Notes: a model not told the origin generated them from the sequence alone. 64,000 nucleotides of DNA from Butyrivibrio sp. AE3009 (GCF_000420845.1 NZ_ATVS01000014.1:1-64000), one strand, 5' to 3'. Counted from the stretch's first letter, positions 32,662 to 42,171 are shown. Translations and numbers: made by a program.

Positions 32662-34949
32662 CAGCCTGTTGTCCTTTCGATGTCGATAACGGAGTCGATC
32701 TGTCTGATCTTCTCAACGATGTCACGGAGCTGATCCCTTGAAGATACCTGGAAGGAAGTCTCCATTGTAGCAAGTCCCTGCTTGCTGGTTCTTGTATTCA
32801 TTGACAGAATATCAATATCCTTCTCCGAAAGAGTTCTTGATACGTCTGCAAGTAGACCTGATCTGTTGTTGGCAAAGATTTTGATTGTAGCAGCATACTT
32901 GCCGTCTCCAGAAGTATCTGATTGCCATTTGGCTTCAATAAGTCTTGTCTTATCCTCTTCCTGCATCTTGATGACATTGACGCAGTCTCTTCTGTGTATT
33001 GAAACGCCTCGTCCTCTGGTAACAAATCCGCAGATTTCATCACCGGGTACGGGATTACAACACTTAGAGAAACGAACCGCAACGTCATGTACACCTTTAA
33101 CGATAATGGCGTTATCATGGCCGGATATCTGAGGTGTTACATTGGACTCCGCAACTGCAGCAAGAACCTCTTCATCCGTAATATTACGCTTGTGCTCTTT
33201 CTCTCCAAGCTCAAGCATTTTGTTGATGATCTGGCCTTCCTTGAGTCCTCCGTGTCCGACTGCTGCAAGTACAGCATTCCAATCATGGAATCCGTATTTC
33301 TTGATAACAATGTTCTGAATCTCAGGTTTGGAAATAGCAAAAAGATCTATTCCCTTACTTCTGCAATATTCAATAAGAAGATCTCGTCCCTTTGAGATGT
33401 TCTCTTCCTTAAATTCATTTCTGAACCACTGATTGATCTTGTTCTTGGTAGAAGAAGCCTTGGCAATAGCGAGCCAGTCTCGGCTTGGTCCCCTTGAATT
33501 CTGGCTGGTGATGATCTCAATTCTGTCGCCGTTCTGAATCTTATAATCAATGGGAACCAGCTTGCCATTGACCTTGGCGCCTATCATCTTGTTACCTACT
33601 GCGCTGTGAACACTGTAAGCAAAATCAATAGGTGTAGAGCCTGCAGGCAGATTCTTAACTTCTCCCGTAGGTGTAAAGCAATATACATCCTCAGAGAACA
33701 GGTTAAGATCGGACTTAAGCAGAGTCATGAACTCCTGGTTATCCGACATGTCCTGTTGCCACTCAAGAATCTGGCGAAGCCATATGAGCTTCTCTTCCTC
33801 ACCGTTCTCAGCCTTCTTGCCATCGGAGGTCTCTTTGTATTTCCAATGGGCTGCGATACCGTATTCAGCAGCTCTGTGCATATCATAGGTACGAATCTGG
33901 ATTTCAAAAGGCTGACCGGTCTGTCCAATCAGTGTTGTGTGAAGAGACTGATACATATTGGGCTTGGGCATGGCGATGTAATCCTTGAATCTACCCGGTA
34001 TAGGTTTGTACATCTCATGGATAACGCCAAGAGCCGCATAGCAATCCTTGACAGTCTCAACAATAATTCTTATAGCAAAAAGATCATATATCTGATCAAG
34101 AGTCTTGTTCTGATTGCGCATCTTTTTGTAGATGCTGAAGAAATGCTTGACTCTTCCGTTGACTTCTCCGATGATTCCGGCATCCTTGATAGCATCGCGA
34201 ACGCTCTTACAGATTTCTTCAACATATCTTTCTCTCTCACTCTTGCGCTGTGCAACCTTGTCAACCAGCTCATAGTAAACATCCGGTTTAAGATACTTGA
34301 GTGAAAGATCGTCAAGCTCAACCTTGATCCTGCTGATACCGAGTCTTGAAGCAATAGGTGAATAAATATCTATTGTTTCCTGAGCAATTCTCTGCTGTTT
34401 CTCGGGAGGCATATGATTAAGAGTCCTCATATTGTGAAGTCTGTCCGCAAGTTTGATGAGGATAACTCTTATATCCTTAGCCATAGCAAGGAACATCTTG
34501 CGCAGGTTCTGAGCCTGCATATCGATCTGTTCCTGTGTTTTGTTAGTATTGTCCGGCGAATCAGATGACAGCTGTAAAGCAGTCAGTTTGGTTACACCGT
34601 CAACCAAAAGGGCAACATCGGCACCGAATTCTTTTTCAATTTCTTCTTTAGTAAGAATGGTGTCTTCAACGACATCATGAAGAAGCCCTGCAGCGATAGT
34701 CTCTTTGTCCATCTCCAGGTCAGCAAGGATAATGGCAACACAAAGAGGGTGAATGATATATGGTTCACCCGATTTGCGTCTCTGGTCCTTGTGAGCGTCA
34801 TCTGCCAGCTGATATGCCTTCTCAATGAGTGAGATATCATCAGAAGGGTGATATTTTCTCACCCTCTGAATTAGTCCCTCATACAGCACGTCAGGGCTCT
34901 GAAACTCCTTAATGGCCTCAATTTTTCCGTCGTCAAAATGCTGCGCCAT
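32661..34949 (-). CDS. relA: Bifunctional (p)ppGpp synthetase/hydrolase Rel
   Basis: Stringent-response enzyme that makes and degrades (p)ppGpp. The 762-residue protein has the N-terminal HD hydrolase domain (GEPYIIHPLCVA; AAGLLHDVVEDT), the synthetase domain (GRVKHFFSIYKKM; YQSLHTTLIG), a TGS domain (VYCFTPTGEVKNLPAGSTPI), the conserved Cys zinc-finger segment (RFSKCCNPVPGDEICGF) and a C-terminal ACT domain. Both catalytic halves look intact. It follows apt by 5 bases, the conserved apt-relA pair of Firmicutes. Its product also lowers GTP, the ligand of CodY encoded in this window. Confidence 0.96.
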   Translation of the reverse strand: MAQHFDDGKIEAIKEFQSPDVLYEGLIQRVRKYHPSDDISLIEKAYQLADDAHKDQRRKSGEPYIIHPLCVAIILADLEMDKETIAAGLLHDVVEDTILTKEEIEKEFGADVALLVDGVTKLTALQLSSDSPDNTNKTQEQIDMQAQNLRKMFLAMAKDIRVILIKLADRLHNMRTLNHMPPEKQQRIAQETIDIYSPIASRLGISRIKVELDDLSLKYLKPDVYYELVDKVAQRKSERERYVEEICKSVRDAIKDAGIIGEVNGRVKHFFSIYKKMRNQNKTLDQIYDLFAIRIIVETVKDCYAALGVIHEMYKPIPGRFKDYIAMPKPNMYQSLHTTLIGQTGQPFEIQIRTYDMHRAAEYGIAAHWKYKETSDGKKAENGEEEKLIWLRQILEWQQDMSDNQEFMTLLKSDLNLFSEDVYCFTPTGEVKNLPAGSTPIDFAYSVHSAVGNKMIGAKVNGKLVPIDYKIQNGDRIEIITSQNSRGPSRDWLAIAKASSTKNKINQWFRNEFKEENISKGRDLLIEYCRSKGIDLFAISKPEIQNIVIKKYGFHDWNAVLAAVGHGGLKEGQIINKMLELGEKEHKRNITDEEVLAAVAESNVTPQISGHDNAIIVKGVHDVAVRFSKCCNPVPGDEICGFVTRGRGVSIHRRDCVNVIKMQEEDKTRLIEAKWQSDTSGDGKYAATIKIFANNRSGLLADVSRTLSEKDIDILSMNTRTSKQGLATMETSFQVSSRDQLRDIVEKIRQIDSVIDIERTTG

Positions 34950-34954
34950 TAAAA

Positions 34955-35485
34955 TTACTTCCCTTCGTAGCTGATAGCTGCATCAAGTCTGTAGTCCTTA
35001 AGTCTTTCTCTTCCGTTGAGGCCCTTAAGCTCCATAAGTACAAGGATTCCGGCAACCTCACCGCCAAGTCTCTCAACGAGCTTGATCATAGCTTCGATAG
35101 TTCCGCCTGTAGCCATAAGGTCATCTACAAGAAGAACCTTCTGTCCGGGCTTGATTGAATCCTTGTGAAGCTCAAGAACAGCCTTGCCATACTCAAGATC
35201 ATATTCAACCTCGATAGTATCGCAGGGGAGCTTGCCTTTCTTACGAACAGGCACAAGAGCCTTGCCTCTGTTGTATGCTATAGGTGCGCTGAAGATAAAG
35301 CCTCTTGACTCAGCACCAAGTACAACATCAAAATCAAGGTCTTTTACAAGATTCTGCATCTCATCTATAGCAAGCTTAAACCCGTCAGGATCCTGTAAAA
35401 CAGAAGTGATATCCCTGAACATAATGCCCTCTTCAGGGAAATTGGGTATCGTTCTTACGTAATCTTCTAATTTTTTCATCGTCAT
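34955..35485 (-). CDS. apt: Adenine phosphoribosyltransferase
   Basis: Salvages adenine to AMP with PRPP. It has the family N-terminus (MKKLEDYVRTIPNFPEEGIM) and the PRPP-binding motif KVLLVDDLMATGGT, and the length of 176 residues is normal. Two ATGs are possible, 35485 and 35479; AGGAGAGG lies upstream of both. It is the first gene of apt-relA-MBL-hemZ, with an extended -10 promoter about 30 bases upstream. Confidence 0.96.
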   Translation of the reverse strand: MTMKKLEDYVRTIPNFPEEGIMFRDITSVLQDPDGFKLAIDEMQNLVKDLDFDVVLGAESRGFIFSAPIAYNRGKALVPVRKKGKLPCDTIEVEYDLEYGKAVLELHKDSIKPGQKVLLVDDLMATGGTIEAMIKLVERLGGEVAGILVLMELKGLNGRERLKDYRLDAAISYEGK

Positions 35486-35517
35486 TTCCTCTCCTAATCA
35501 AAAAACTTTGACATTTT

Positions 35518-35526
35518 ATTATAGCA
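35518..35526 (-). promoter_or_regulatory. Extended -10 promoter for apt-relA
   Basis: Minus-strand TGC-TATAAT, about 30 bases before the apt start. The -35 region (TTAGTA at 18 bases) is weak. Confidence 0.5.
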
Positions 35527-35575
35527 TAAATTGTAGAAATATACTAATTTCTAAGAAATCTAAGTTTTAAAAGCC

Positions 35576-35604
35576 TTGAAAAAGGGTTTTAGAAAATGTA
35601 TAAT
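35576..35604 (+). promoter_or_regulatory. Promoter of the tRNA-Thr gene
   Basis: TTGAAA and TATAAT with a 17-base spacer, a near-consensus sigma-A promoter, 37 bases before the tRNA. An inverted repeat TTGTGCTT/AAGCACAA (35610-35630) lies in the predicted start region. Confidence 0.8.
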
Positions 35605-35640
35605 CTAATTTGTGCTTGATTTAAGCACAATTTAACAACT

Positions 35641-35713
35641 GCTGGAATAGCGCAGTCGGTAGCGCAACTGATTCGTAATCAGTAGGTCGAGGGTTCAAGT
35701 CCCTTTTCCAGCT
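35641..35713 (+). tRNA. tRNA-Thr (anticodon CGT)
   Basis: Complete cloverleaf: acceptor GCTGGAA/TTCCAGC, anticodon stem ACTGA/TCAGT with loop TTCGTAA (anticodon CGT, reads ACG), and T-arm with GGTTCAAGTCC. The discriminator is T. CCA is not encoded. It is a single-gene unit with its own promoter and terminator. Confidence 0.95.
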
Positions 35714-35717
35714 CGTC

Positions 35718-35755
35718 AAAAGCCGGTAGCAAATTTATTGCTTCCGGCTTTTGTT
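35718..35755. terminator. Bidirectional terminator between tRNA-Thr and the GlgB-like gene
   Basis: AAGCCGG(T)AGCAA and TTGCT(T)CCGGCTT pair around ATTTA. T-runs follow on both strands, so it can serve the tRNA (plus) and the GlgB-like gene (minus). Confidence 0.85.
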
Positions 35756-35768
35756 ATTTCATTCGATA

Positions 35769-38276
35769 TTATTTACTTTTCTTATCGGTCGAAGATTTTC
35801 TGCCGGTAGTCTTCTTCTGTGATGTCTTGTTAGCAGATGTCTTCTTTGCAGCTGTTTTTTTAGCAGCAGGTTTTTTGGCAGCAGGAGTAATGCTCTTTAC
35901 CGCTTCCTCTGTAACGATACTGAAGATTCTCTCTTCTTCAATCTTCTCGTACTTGGCTTCGATAGCCTTCTCCTGCTCTGCAAGTTCTCTCTCATATTTA
36001 AGTCTGAGTTCTTCGAGAAGTCTTGCCTGTTCCTCGTCTCTTCTCTCCTGAAGAGCTCTGAGGCTCTCCTGGCGCTCAGCTTCTTTCTTGATCTCTTCCT
36101 CTTCCTTGATGGCGCGGATCTTCTTCTCCTGCTCTGTGTAAGGAACATAGTTAAAGATAGAGATTGAAGCGGGAGCAAGCTTAATGGAAATAGAATAATC
36201 CCTTCCGTCAACCTGCTTTCTCTTAGCTTCCATGCGACCTTCGTTAAGAATTCCGGTGCCGCCGAAGCTAATATTGTCTGAGTTAAATATCTCTGTATAA
36301 CGGCCGTCTACAGGAACACCAATTTCGAAGTCTCTCTCAACGCCCGCCATATTTGCAACCACAAGAAGAGTCTCCTTGTCGCTGTCGCTCTTTCTTACAA
36401 AAGAAAGCATACATTCATTGGAAGCAAGGTCGTTTATCCACTCAAATCCGCTATCAGAGCTGTCAAGCTGATGAAGTGCATCATGCTTGAAATACAGTTC
36501 GTTAAGTGTCTTAAGAAGATTCTCAACAAATACAGCCTGATCAATAGTAAGGGCATCAGGTTCCATATACAGGTGTTTTCTTCCGGGATGAACCATCATA
36601 AAGCTAAGTGCCAGTCTCAAGTTAGCCATCTTCTGTGAAGAATCACCGGGCATAAGATAGTACAAGCCCTCAAGTCCTTTTTCAAGGTTCTCATGAGTAA
36701 AGGCAAGTATAAATCTCTCTGTATAGCTGTAAATAAGGCTGAAAGTAACCTCGTCATGATGCCCCGACCTAAACAAAGGATCATTTTGCATATAGTCAAG
36801 GAAATCATGGGTCCAGCCGTTGTTCCATTTATAATCAAAGCCAAGACCGCCATCATCAACGCTGTCAGTAACCTGAGGCCAGCAAGCAGTCTCTTTAGTA
36901 ATTACGAGAACACCGGGTTCATCCTTGTGGATAATGGTGTTGAGCTGCTTGAGGAATTCAAGAGCCTCAAGATTCTCATTACCGCCGTAGATATTAGGCA
37001 TCCACTCACCGGGCTTCCTGTCGTAGTCGAGATAGAGAATTCTGGACACATCAGAAGTTCTGAGTCCATCAATGTGGAATTTCTCAATCCAGTACAGGGC
37101 ATTGGAAATAAGGAAATTGGTAACTTCCTTCCTGCCATAATCAAAGATCAGATCCCCGGACTTGGGATGAATACCGATTCTGGGATCAGAATACTCATAA
37201 AGCGTTCTTCCGTCAAAATCAGAAAGGCCGCAGGAAGCCTTGGGGAAGAATGTAGGAACCCAGTCAAGGATTACTCTTATGCCATTCTGATGCATCGTAT
37301 CAACAAACTTCATGAACTCTTCATGAGTTCCACTGCTCTCATCCAGTGCAAAAAAATCAAGAATATGATAGAAATGCCCGGGAACATGCTTCATTACAGG
37401 CATAAGCTCAACTGTATTAAAGCCGTGGTTCTGTACATATTCGAGAACATCGCCAGTAACTTCATCCATGCTGCTCTTTTTGCCATGTCTTCCGGCAAAG
37501 GCCTCAAGAGAAATCTCACAGATTGAAAGAGGATCCTCATCCACATTAAACTTCCTTCTTGCAGCCATCCACCTGTCATCGTTCCATGCAATTGACTTAA
37601 CATTCTTGATAACGGAAATAACACCGTTCTCGCCTTTGGACTCAACAGCATATGGATCAGGCCTCTTCATTACAAGGCCGGATCTTGTCTTGATTTCAAA
37701 CTGATAGCCGTCATTTTCCTTTGCACCGGGAATAAAGATCTCGAAAACTCCAATAGGATCAAGTCTGTGCATCTGGCACACTCTTCCGTCCCAATCATTG
37801 AAGTCGCCGATAACACTGACTCTGGCAGCTGAAGGTGCCCATACAGCAAAAGATGTGCCCTCAACGCCGTTTCTCTTCATAGGATGAGCTCCCAATTTTT
37901 CAAAGATATGATAGTGAATACCACTTCCGAGTTTGATGAAATCCTCTCTGTCCATAAGAGGCCCAAAGGCATAAGGGTCATCCTTCTTTTCCTGTCTGCC
38001 GTCGGGATATTCGATGATAAGTTTGTATTTCAATTTATCAACATAAGGAATAATAGTGGCAAAAAAACCTGCTTCATCCGCCAGTTCCATTTCAAAGGTC
38101 TTCTTCTGGTTCTCAATATAAACGCTTACTTTCTGCGCATCAGGATAAAATGCCTGAATAAGATAGCTGTTCCCCACTTTATGAGCACCAAGTATTCTGT
38201 GTGGATTGTCCCCATCTGAATAAATGATCTCCTCTATCTCAGGCCAGTTCATCATCTTGTAAAGTTTATTATTCAC
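35769..38276 (-). CDS. GlgB-like branching-enzyme homologue, probably catalytically inactive, with basic C-terminal tail
   Basis: A full-length (835 aa) relative of 1,4-alpha-glucan branching enzyme: N1 and CBM48-type domains (about 1-225), GH13 barrel (about 245-610), C-terminal beta domain, then extra sequence. The branching-enzyme framework is clear (DGRTLYEYSDPR; YLDYDRKPGEWMPNIYGGNE; EALEFLKQLN). However, the nucleophile Asp in the family RVDAV motif is Ser408 (RTSDV), the acid/base Glu in AEES is Lys461 (ITKETA), the third Asp in SHDE is Glu529 (THENL), and the region I His is Phe343 (PTFFP). Glycan binding without catalysis is the likely function. After about residue 700 comes a Glu/Arg-rich coiled coil and a Lys/Ala tail with repeated AAKK. 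It starts at GTG 38276 with GGAGG eight bases upstream. Confidence 0.85.
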   Translation of the reverse strand: MNNKLYKMMNWPEIEEIIYSDGDNPHRILGAHKVGNSYLIQAFYPDAQKVSVYIENQKKTFEMELADEAGFFATIIPYVDKLKYKLIIEYPDGRQEKKDDPYAFGPLMDREDFIKLGSGIHYHIFEKLGAHPMKRNGVEGTSFAVWAPSAARVSVIGDFNDWDGRVCQMHRLDPIGVFEIFIPGAKENDGYQFEIKTRSGLVMKRPDPYAVESKGENGVISVIKNVKSIAWNDDRWMAARRKFNVDEDPLSICEISLEAFAGRHGKKSSMDEVTGDVLEYVQNHGFNTVELMPVMKHVPGHFYHILDFFALDESSGTHEEFMKFVDTMHQNGIRVILDWVPTFFPKASCGLSDFDGRTLYEYSDPRIGIHPKSGDLIFDYGRKEVTNFLISNALYWIEKFHIDGLRTSDVSRILYLDYDRKPGEWMPNIYGGNENLEALEFLKQLNTIIHKDEPGVLVITKETACWPQVTDSVDDGGLGFDYKWNNGWTHDFLDYMQNDPLFRSGHHDEVTFSLIYSYTERFILAFTHENLEKGLEGLYYLMPGDSSQKMANLRLALSFMMVHPGRKHLYMEPDALTIDQAVFVENLLKTLNELYFKHDALHQLDSSDSGFEWINDLASNECMLSFVRKSDSDKETLLVVANMAGVERDFEIGVPVDGRYTEIFNSDNISFGGTGILNEGRMEAKRKQVDGRDYSISIKLAPASISIFNYVPYTEQEKKIRAIKEEEEIKKEAERQESLRALQERRDEEQARLLEELRLKYERELAEQEKAIEAKYEKIEEERIFSIVTEEAVKSITPAAKKPAAKKTAAKKTSANKTSQKKTTGRKSSTDKKSK

Positions 38277-38345
38277 TTATTTCCCCTCCGAATTATTAAA
38301 AATTTGTCTATTGACTGATTAGTCAGTACACTATTCAAATTCACA

Positions 38346-39596
38346 CTAAATTGTACCACAAATATCGTGTATAAATAACCCGCTAAGAAGCTTGGGCTCA
38401 AACCAGGTTGATTTAGGAGGCATCAGCCTTCCCGCATCAGCTACTGCAAAGAGTTCTCCAATTGATGTTGGATGCATTGAAAAAGCAAGCTTCATATCCT
38501 TGTGGCATCTGTTCTCAAGCTCACCAAGCCCTCTGATTCCACCTACGAAATCAATTCTCTTATCAGTTCTGGGATCCCCTATACCCAGAATAGGTGACAA
38601 TACTTCATTCTGAAGAACGGAAACATCCAGACCTTCAACCGCATCATCGGGAACGATCTCCTTATGGATTGCAAGCCTGTACCACTTATCTTCAAGAAAA
38701 AGTCCAAATTCGCCCTTATTTTCAGGATGAACCTGCTCTTTTTCCTCTGTAATATCGAATTTCTCAGAGAGCTTATCCATGAATTCGCTTGCAGTCAGCC
38801 CATTCAGATCCTTAACCACTCTGTTATAATCCATGATCATAAGATCACTGTCCGGGAAAAGAACGGAAAGGAAGTATTCAGACTTAAGCTTACCTCTTAC
38901 CTTGCCCTCGTTTTCTTCTCTTTTCTTAAGGCCAACCTTCACCGCGGAAGCGCATCTGTGATGACCATCGGCTATATAGACAGAATCAATTGTCACAAAT
39001 ACGCGGCAGATTGTCTCTGTTTCCTCAAGATCATCGATAACCCATACTCTGTTGAGCACTCCGTCCTCAGATGTGAAATCATAGACGGGGGTATCCACCT
39101 CTTTTACCCTGGACACCAGCTCAGAAAGAAGTCTGTTCTCTCTGTAGCATAGGAAAATAGGCCCGGTCTGAGCCTCGCAGTTATATACGTGTTTGATTCT
39201 GTCCTCTTCCTTATCTGCCCTGGTGTTCTCATGTTTCTTGATAACGCCCTTAAGATAATCTTCTATGGAAGCGCAGGCAACAATTCCGGTCTGCGTCCTG
39301 CCATTCATTGTCTGTTCATATATATAGTAGCAGGGCTTCTCATCCTGAATGAAGTCGCCCTTTTCTATTTTCTCCCAGAGCATATCATGCGCCTTCTGAT
39401 ACACTTCAGGAGCATACATATCATGATCCGGTTCAAACTGAGTCTCAGGCCTGTCGATAGCCAGGAAAGATTCAGGTTCTTTCTGCACCTTCTCATATGC
39501 TTCCTGTCTGTTAAAAACATCATATGGCAAAGAAGCTATAGTCTGAGCCTTCTCCCCGCAAGGCCTGTAAGCTTTAAATGGTTTGATATCAGCCAC
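38346..39596 (-). CDS. DUF1015-family protein linked to serine synthesis
   Basis: A 416-residue protein of the DUF1015 family. It has the conserved N-terminus MADIKPFKAYRP (initiator GTG), the SLPYDVFNRQEA motif, the central IADGHHRCASAVKV motif and the DYNRVVKDLNG segment. The histidine-rich motif suggests a metal or phosphate site, but the function is not established. I start at GTG 39596 with GGAGG ten bases upstream; the frame is open further but without a ribosome site. It follows serA by 96 bases, and the serC-serA-DUF1015 order recurs in Clostridia, suggesting a serine-related role such as a kinase or regulator. Confidence 0.85.
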   Translation of the reverse strand: MADIKPFKAYRPCGEKAQTIASLPYDVFNRQEAYEKVQKEPESFLAIDRPETQFEPDHDMYAPEVYQKAHDMLWEKIEKGDFIQDEKPCYYIYEQTMNGRTQTGIVACASIEDYLKGVIKKHENTRADKEEDRIKHVYNCEAQTGPIFLCYRENRLLSELVSRVKEVDTPVYDFTSEDGVLNRVWVIDDLEETETICRVFVTIDSVYIADGHHRCASAVKVGLKKREENEGKVRGKLKSEYFLSVLFPDSDLMIMDYNRVVKDLNGLTASEFMDKLSEKFDITEEKEQVHPENKGEFGLFLEDKWYRLAIHKEIVPDDAVEGLDVSVLQNEVLSPILGIGDPRTDKRIDFVGGIRGLGELENRCHKDMKLAFSMHPTSIGELFAVADAGRLMPPKSTWFEPKLLSGLFIHDICGTI

Positions 39597-39692
39597 TTTT
39601 TTCTTTCCTCCGTTCTTAGAAAATAATCGGGCAGGAACGCTAAGCACGTCGGCAGCCGTTCCCACCCGAATATTATAGCATAAATGCTGTAT

Positions 39693-40862
39693 TTATACGT
39701 CTTTTCTAACGATTCTGACTCTTATAACGTCATCAATCTTTTCCATTTTGCTTACAAGAGCATCCTCGATCTCGTCCTCAAGATCAATAAGAGTATAAGC
39801 ATAGTCGCCTCTGGACTTATTGGTCATATCAGAGATATTGTATCCTGCATCACCAAGAAGTGTTGAGAACTGACTGATCATGTTAGCAACATTCTTATGG
39901 ATAATCGCAAGACGAGGGCCATGGCAAACGCCCATGTCGCAGTTAGGAAGATTAACTGAGTTGCTGATGTTGCCGTTCTCAAGGTAGTCTTTGAGCTCAA
40001 GGACAGCCTTAACTGCGCAGTTATCTTCTGACTCCTCTGTAGAAGCTCCAAGGTGCGGAATAACGATACATCCGTCATGACCTGCAGTTGTAGGGTTCGG
40101 GAAGTCAGTTACATACTTGCGGATCTTGCCTGAATTAATACCCGCAAGAATATCAACCTCATTGCAAAGGATGTCTCTTGCCAGGTTAAGTATGATAACG
40201 CCCTTCTTCATCTTAGCAATAGCATCTGCATTAATCATACCCTTGGTTGAATCAAGAGCAGGTACATGGATTGTGATGATATCACATTTGGAGTAAATGT
40301 CATCTACATTTGTTACATGCTTAACATCAGATGAAAGTCTCCATGCAGCGTCAATTGAAAGATATGGATCGTATCCGTATACTTCCATTCCCAGCTGTCT
40401 TGCAGCATTGGCAACTCTTACACCGATAGCTCCAAGGCCGATGATTCCGAGCTTCTTGCCTAAAATCTCAGTTCCCGCAAATTTCTTTTTGGACTTCTCG
40501 GTGAGTTTGGCGATGTCAGGATCACCTGCGTTTGCCTTAACCCACTCTGTTCCGCCGATGATGTCTCTGGATGCTATGAGCATTGCTGCGAGAACCATCT
40601 CTTTAACACCATTTGCATTTGCTCCGGGTGTATTGAAGACAACGATACCCTTCTGAGCACATCTCTCTAAAGGAATATTGTTAACGCCTGCGCCGGCTCT
40701 TGCAACAGCAAGAAGAGTATCTGAAAACTCCATCTCAAGCATATTGGCGCTTCTTACAAGAATACCTTCTGCTTCATCTACACTGTCTACAGCCTGATAC
40801 TGATCTGTGAAATTATTAAGACCGATCTTAGCGATGGGATTTAAACATTTATACTTGTACAA
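39693..40862 (-). CDS. serA: D-3-phosphoglycerate dehydrogenase
   Basis: First step of serine synthesis, oxidising 3-phosphoglycerate. The 389-residue protein has the NAD-binding motif GKKLGIIGLGAIGVRVANAA, the catalytic Arg in LNLARDILCNE, and the Glu-His pair region ending IPHLGASTEESEDN. The C-terminal ~75 residues form an ACT domain, which may sense serine. ATG 40862 is 20 bases after the serC stop. It is the second gene of serC-serA-DUF1015. Confidence 0.95.
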   Translation of the reverse strand: MYKYKCLNPIAKIGLNNFTDQYQAVDSVDEAEGILVRSANMLEMEFSDTLLAVARAGAGVNNIPLERCAQKGIVVFNTPGANANGVKEMVLAAMLIASRDIIGGTEWVKANAGDPDIAKLTEKSKKKFAGTEILGKKLGIIGLGAIGVRVANAARQLGMEVYGYDPYLSIDAAWRLSSDVKHVTNVDDIYSKCDIITIHVPALDSTKGMINADAIAKMKKGVIILNLARDILCNEVDILAGINSGKIRKYVTDFPNPTTAGHDGCIVIPHLGASTEESEDNCAVKAVLELKDYLENGNISNSVNLPNCDMGVCHGPRLAIIHKNVANMISQFSTLLGDAGYNISDMTNKSRGDYAYTLIDLEDEIEDALVSKMEKIDDVIRVRIVRKDV

Positions 40863-40882
40863 GTCTCTGTCCTCCGATTCTA

Positions 40883-41962
40883 TTAGTTATTCTTCTCAAA
40901 CTCGTTCATGAAGTCTACAAGCTTCTTAACGCCCTCAATAGGCATAGCGTTGTAAATACTTGCTCTCATGCCGCCTACTGTTCTGTGGCCCTTAAGGCTT
41001 ACAAAGCCTGCCTTGGTAGCCTCAGCGATAAACTTGGCATTGAGCTCCTCTGAATCTGTAACAAAAGGAACATTCATAAGTGATCTGTCCTCAGGTCTTA
41101 CTGTTCCCTTGAACATCTTGCTCTGATCAAGATAGTTGTACAGAACAGCTGCCTTCTCCTCGTTTCTCTTCTGCATCTCAGTAAGGCCGCCCTGCTCCTT
41201 GAGCCACTTGAATACCAGTCCGCACATATAGATGCTCCAGCAGTTAGGTGTATTGTAAAGTGAACCGTTGTCAGCCTGTGTCTTCCACTTAAGCATTGTA
41301 GGTGTGTAAGAAGGAACATCATCTGTGATGAGGTCTTCTCTGATAATGGAAATAACAAGGCCTGCAGGTCCTACGTTCTTCTGAACACCACCGTAGATAA
41401 CACCGTACTTGGTAACATCAACGGGTTCTGAAAGGAAGCATGAAGAAACATCAGATACAAGAATATGTCCCTTGGTGTTGGGAAGAGTCTTGAACTTGGT
41501 TCCGTAGATTGTATTGTTCTCGCAGATATATACGTAATCAGCATCCTCAGGAATATCAAGATCTGAGCAATCAGGAATATACGAGAAGGTCTTATCTGCA
41601 CTTGATGCAACCTCGATGGCCTCTCCGTACTTCTGAGCCTCCTGATATGCCTTCTTGGCCCACTGGCCGGTGATGATGTAAGCAGCCTTCTTGTTCTTCA
41701 TAAGGTTAAGAGGAACAGCTGCGAACTGCTGGCTGGCTCCGCCCTGTAAAAAGAGAACCTTGTAATTGTCAGGAATATTCATAAGATCTCTAATATCCTG
41801 CTCGGCAGTCTGAATAACGCTGTCAAAGGTCTTGGATCTGTGGCTCATCTCATTGATGGACATACCGCAGCCATTGTAATCAAGCATCTCTGCTGCAGCC
41901 TGTTTCAAAACTTCTTCCGGAAGCACTGCCGGACCAGCTGAAAAATTATAAACTCGTGACAA
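40883..41962 (-). CDS. serC: Phosphoserine aminotransferase
   Basis: Second step of serine synthesis, a PLP-dependent aminotransferase. It has the family start MSRVYNFSAGPAVLPEEVL, the HRSKTFDSVI segment, the Schiff-base lysine in YGGVQKNVGPAGL, and a HRTVGGMRASIYNAM end. The length of 359 residues is normal. ATG 41962 is preceded by AGGAGGAG. It opens the operon, with a consensus promoter about 80 bases upstream. Confidence 0.96.
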   Translation of the reverse strand: MSRVYNFSAGPAVLPEEVLKQAAAEMLDYNGCGMSINEMSHRSKTFDSVIQTAEQDIRDLMNIPDNYKVLFLQGGASQQFAAVPLNLMKNKKAAYIITGQWAKKAYQEAQKYGEAIEVASSADKTFSYIPDCSDLDIPEDADYVYICENNTIYGTKFKTLPNTKGHILVSDVSSCFLSEPVDVTKYGVIYGGVQKNVGPAGLVISIIREDLITDDVPSYTPTMLKWKTQADNGSLYNTPNCWSIYMCGLVFKWLKEQGGLTEMQKRNEEKAAVLYNYLDQSKMFKGTVRPEDRSLMNVPFVTDSEELNAKFIAEATKAGFVSLKGHRTVGGMRASIYNAMPIEGVKKLVDFMNEFEKNN

Positions 41963-42050
41963 TTTACTACTCCTCCTATAATTAAATTAATAGATTGGCT
42001 TGTGTCAAATACTTTAACAAGTTGAATTGGTAAATGAATAAATTAATATC

Positions 42051-42078
42051 ATTTTACCTTCGATTTAAATTTTGTCAA
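42051..42078 (-). promoter_or_regulatory. Promoter of serC-serA-DUF1015
   Basis: Minus strand TTGACA, a 16-base spacer, TAAAAT. About 80-90 bases of leader precede serC. The rest of 41963-42260 is AT-rich and holds only the glgX terminator besides this. Confidence 0.75.
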
Positions 42079-42171
42079 GAACGTCATTCCATAATGTTTG
42101 TTATTTAATATTTTATAACAAGGATCGCGAGAAGAAAAATTAAATTATTATTAAATAAAAACGGACTAAAA

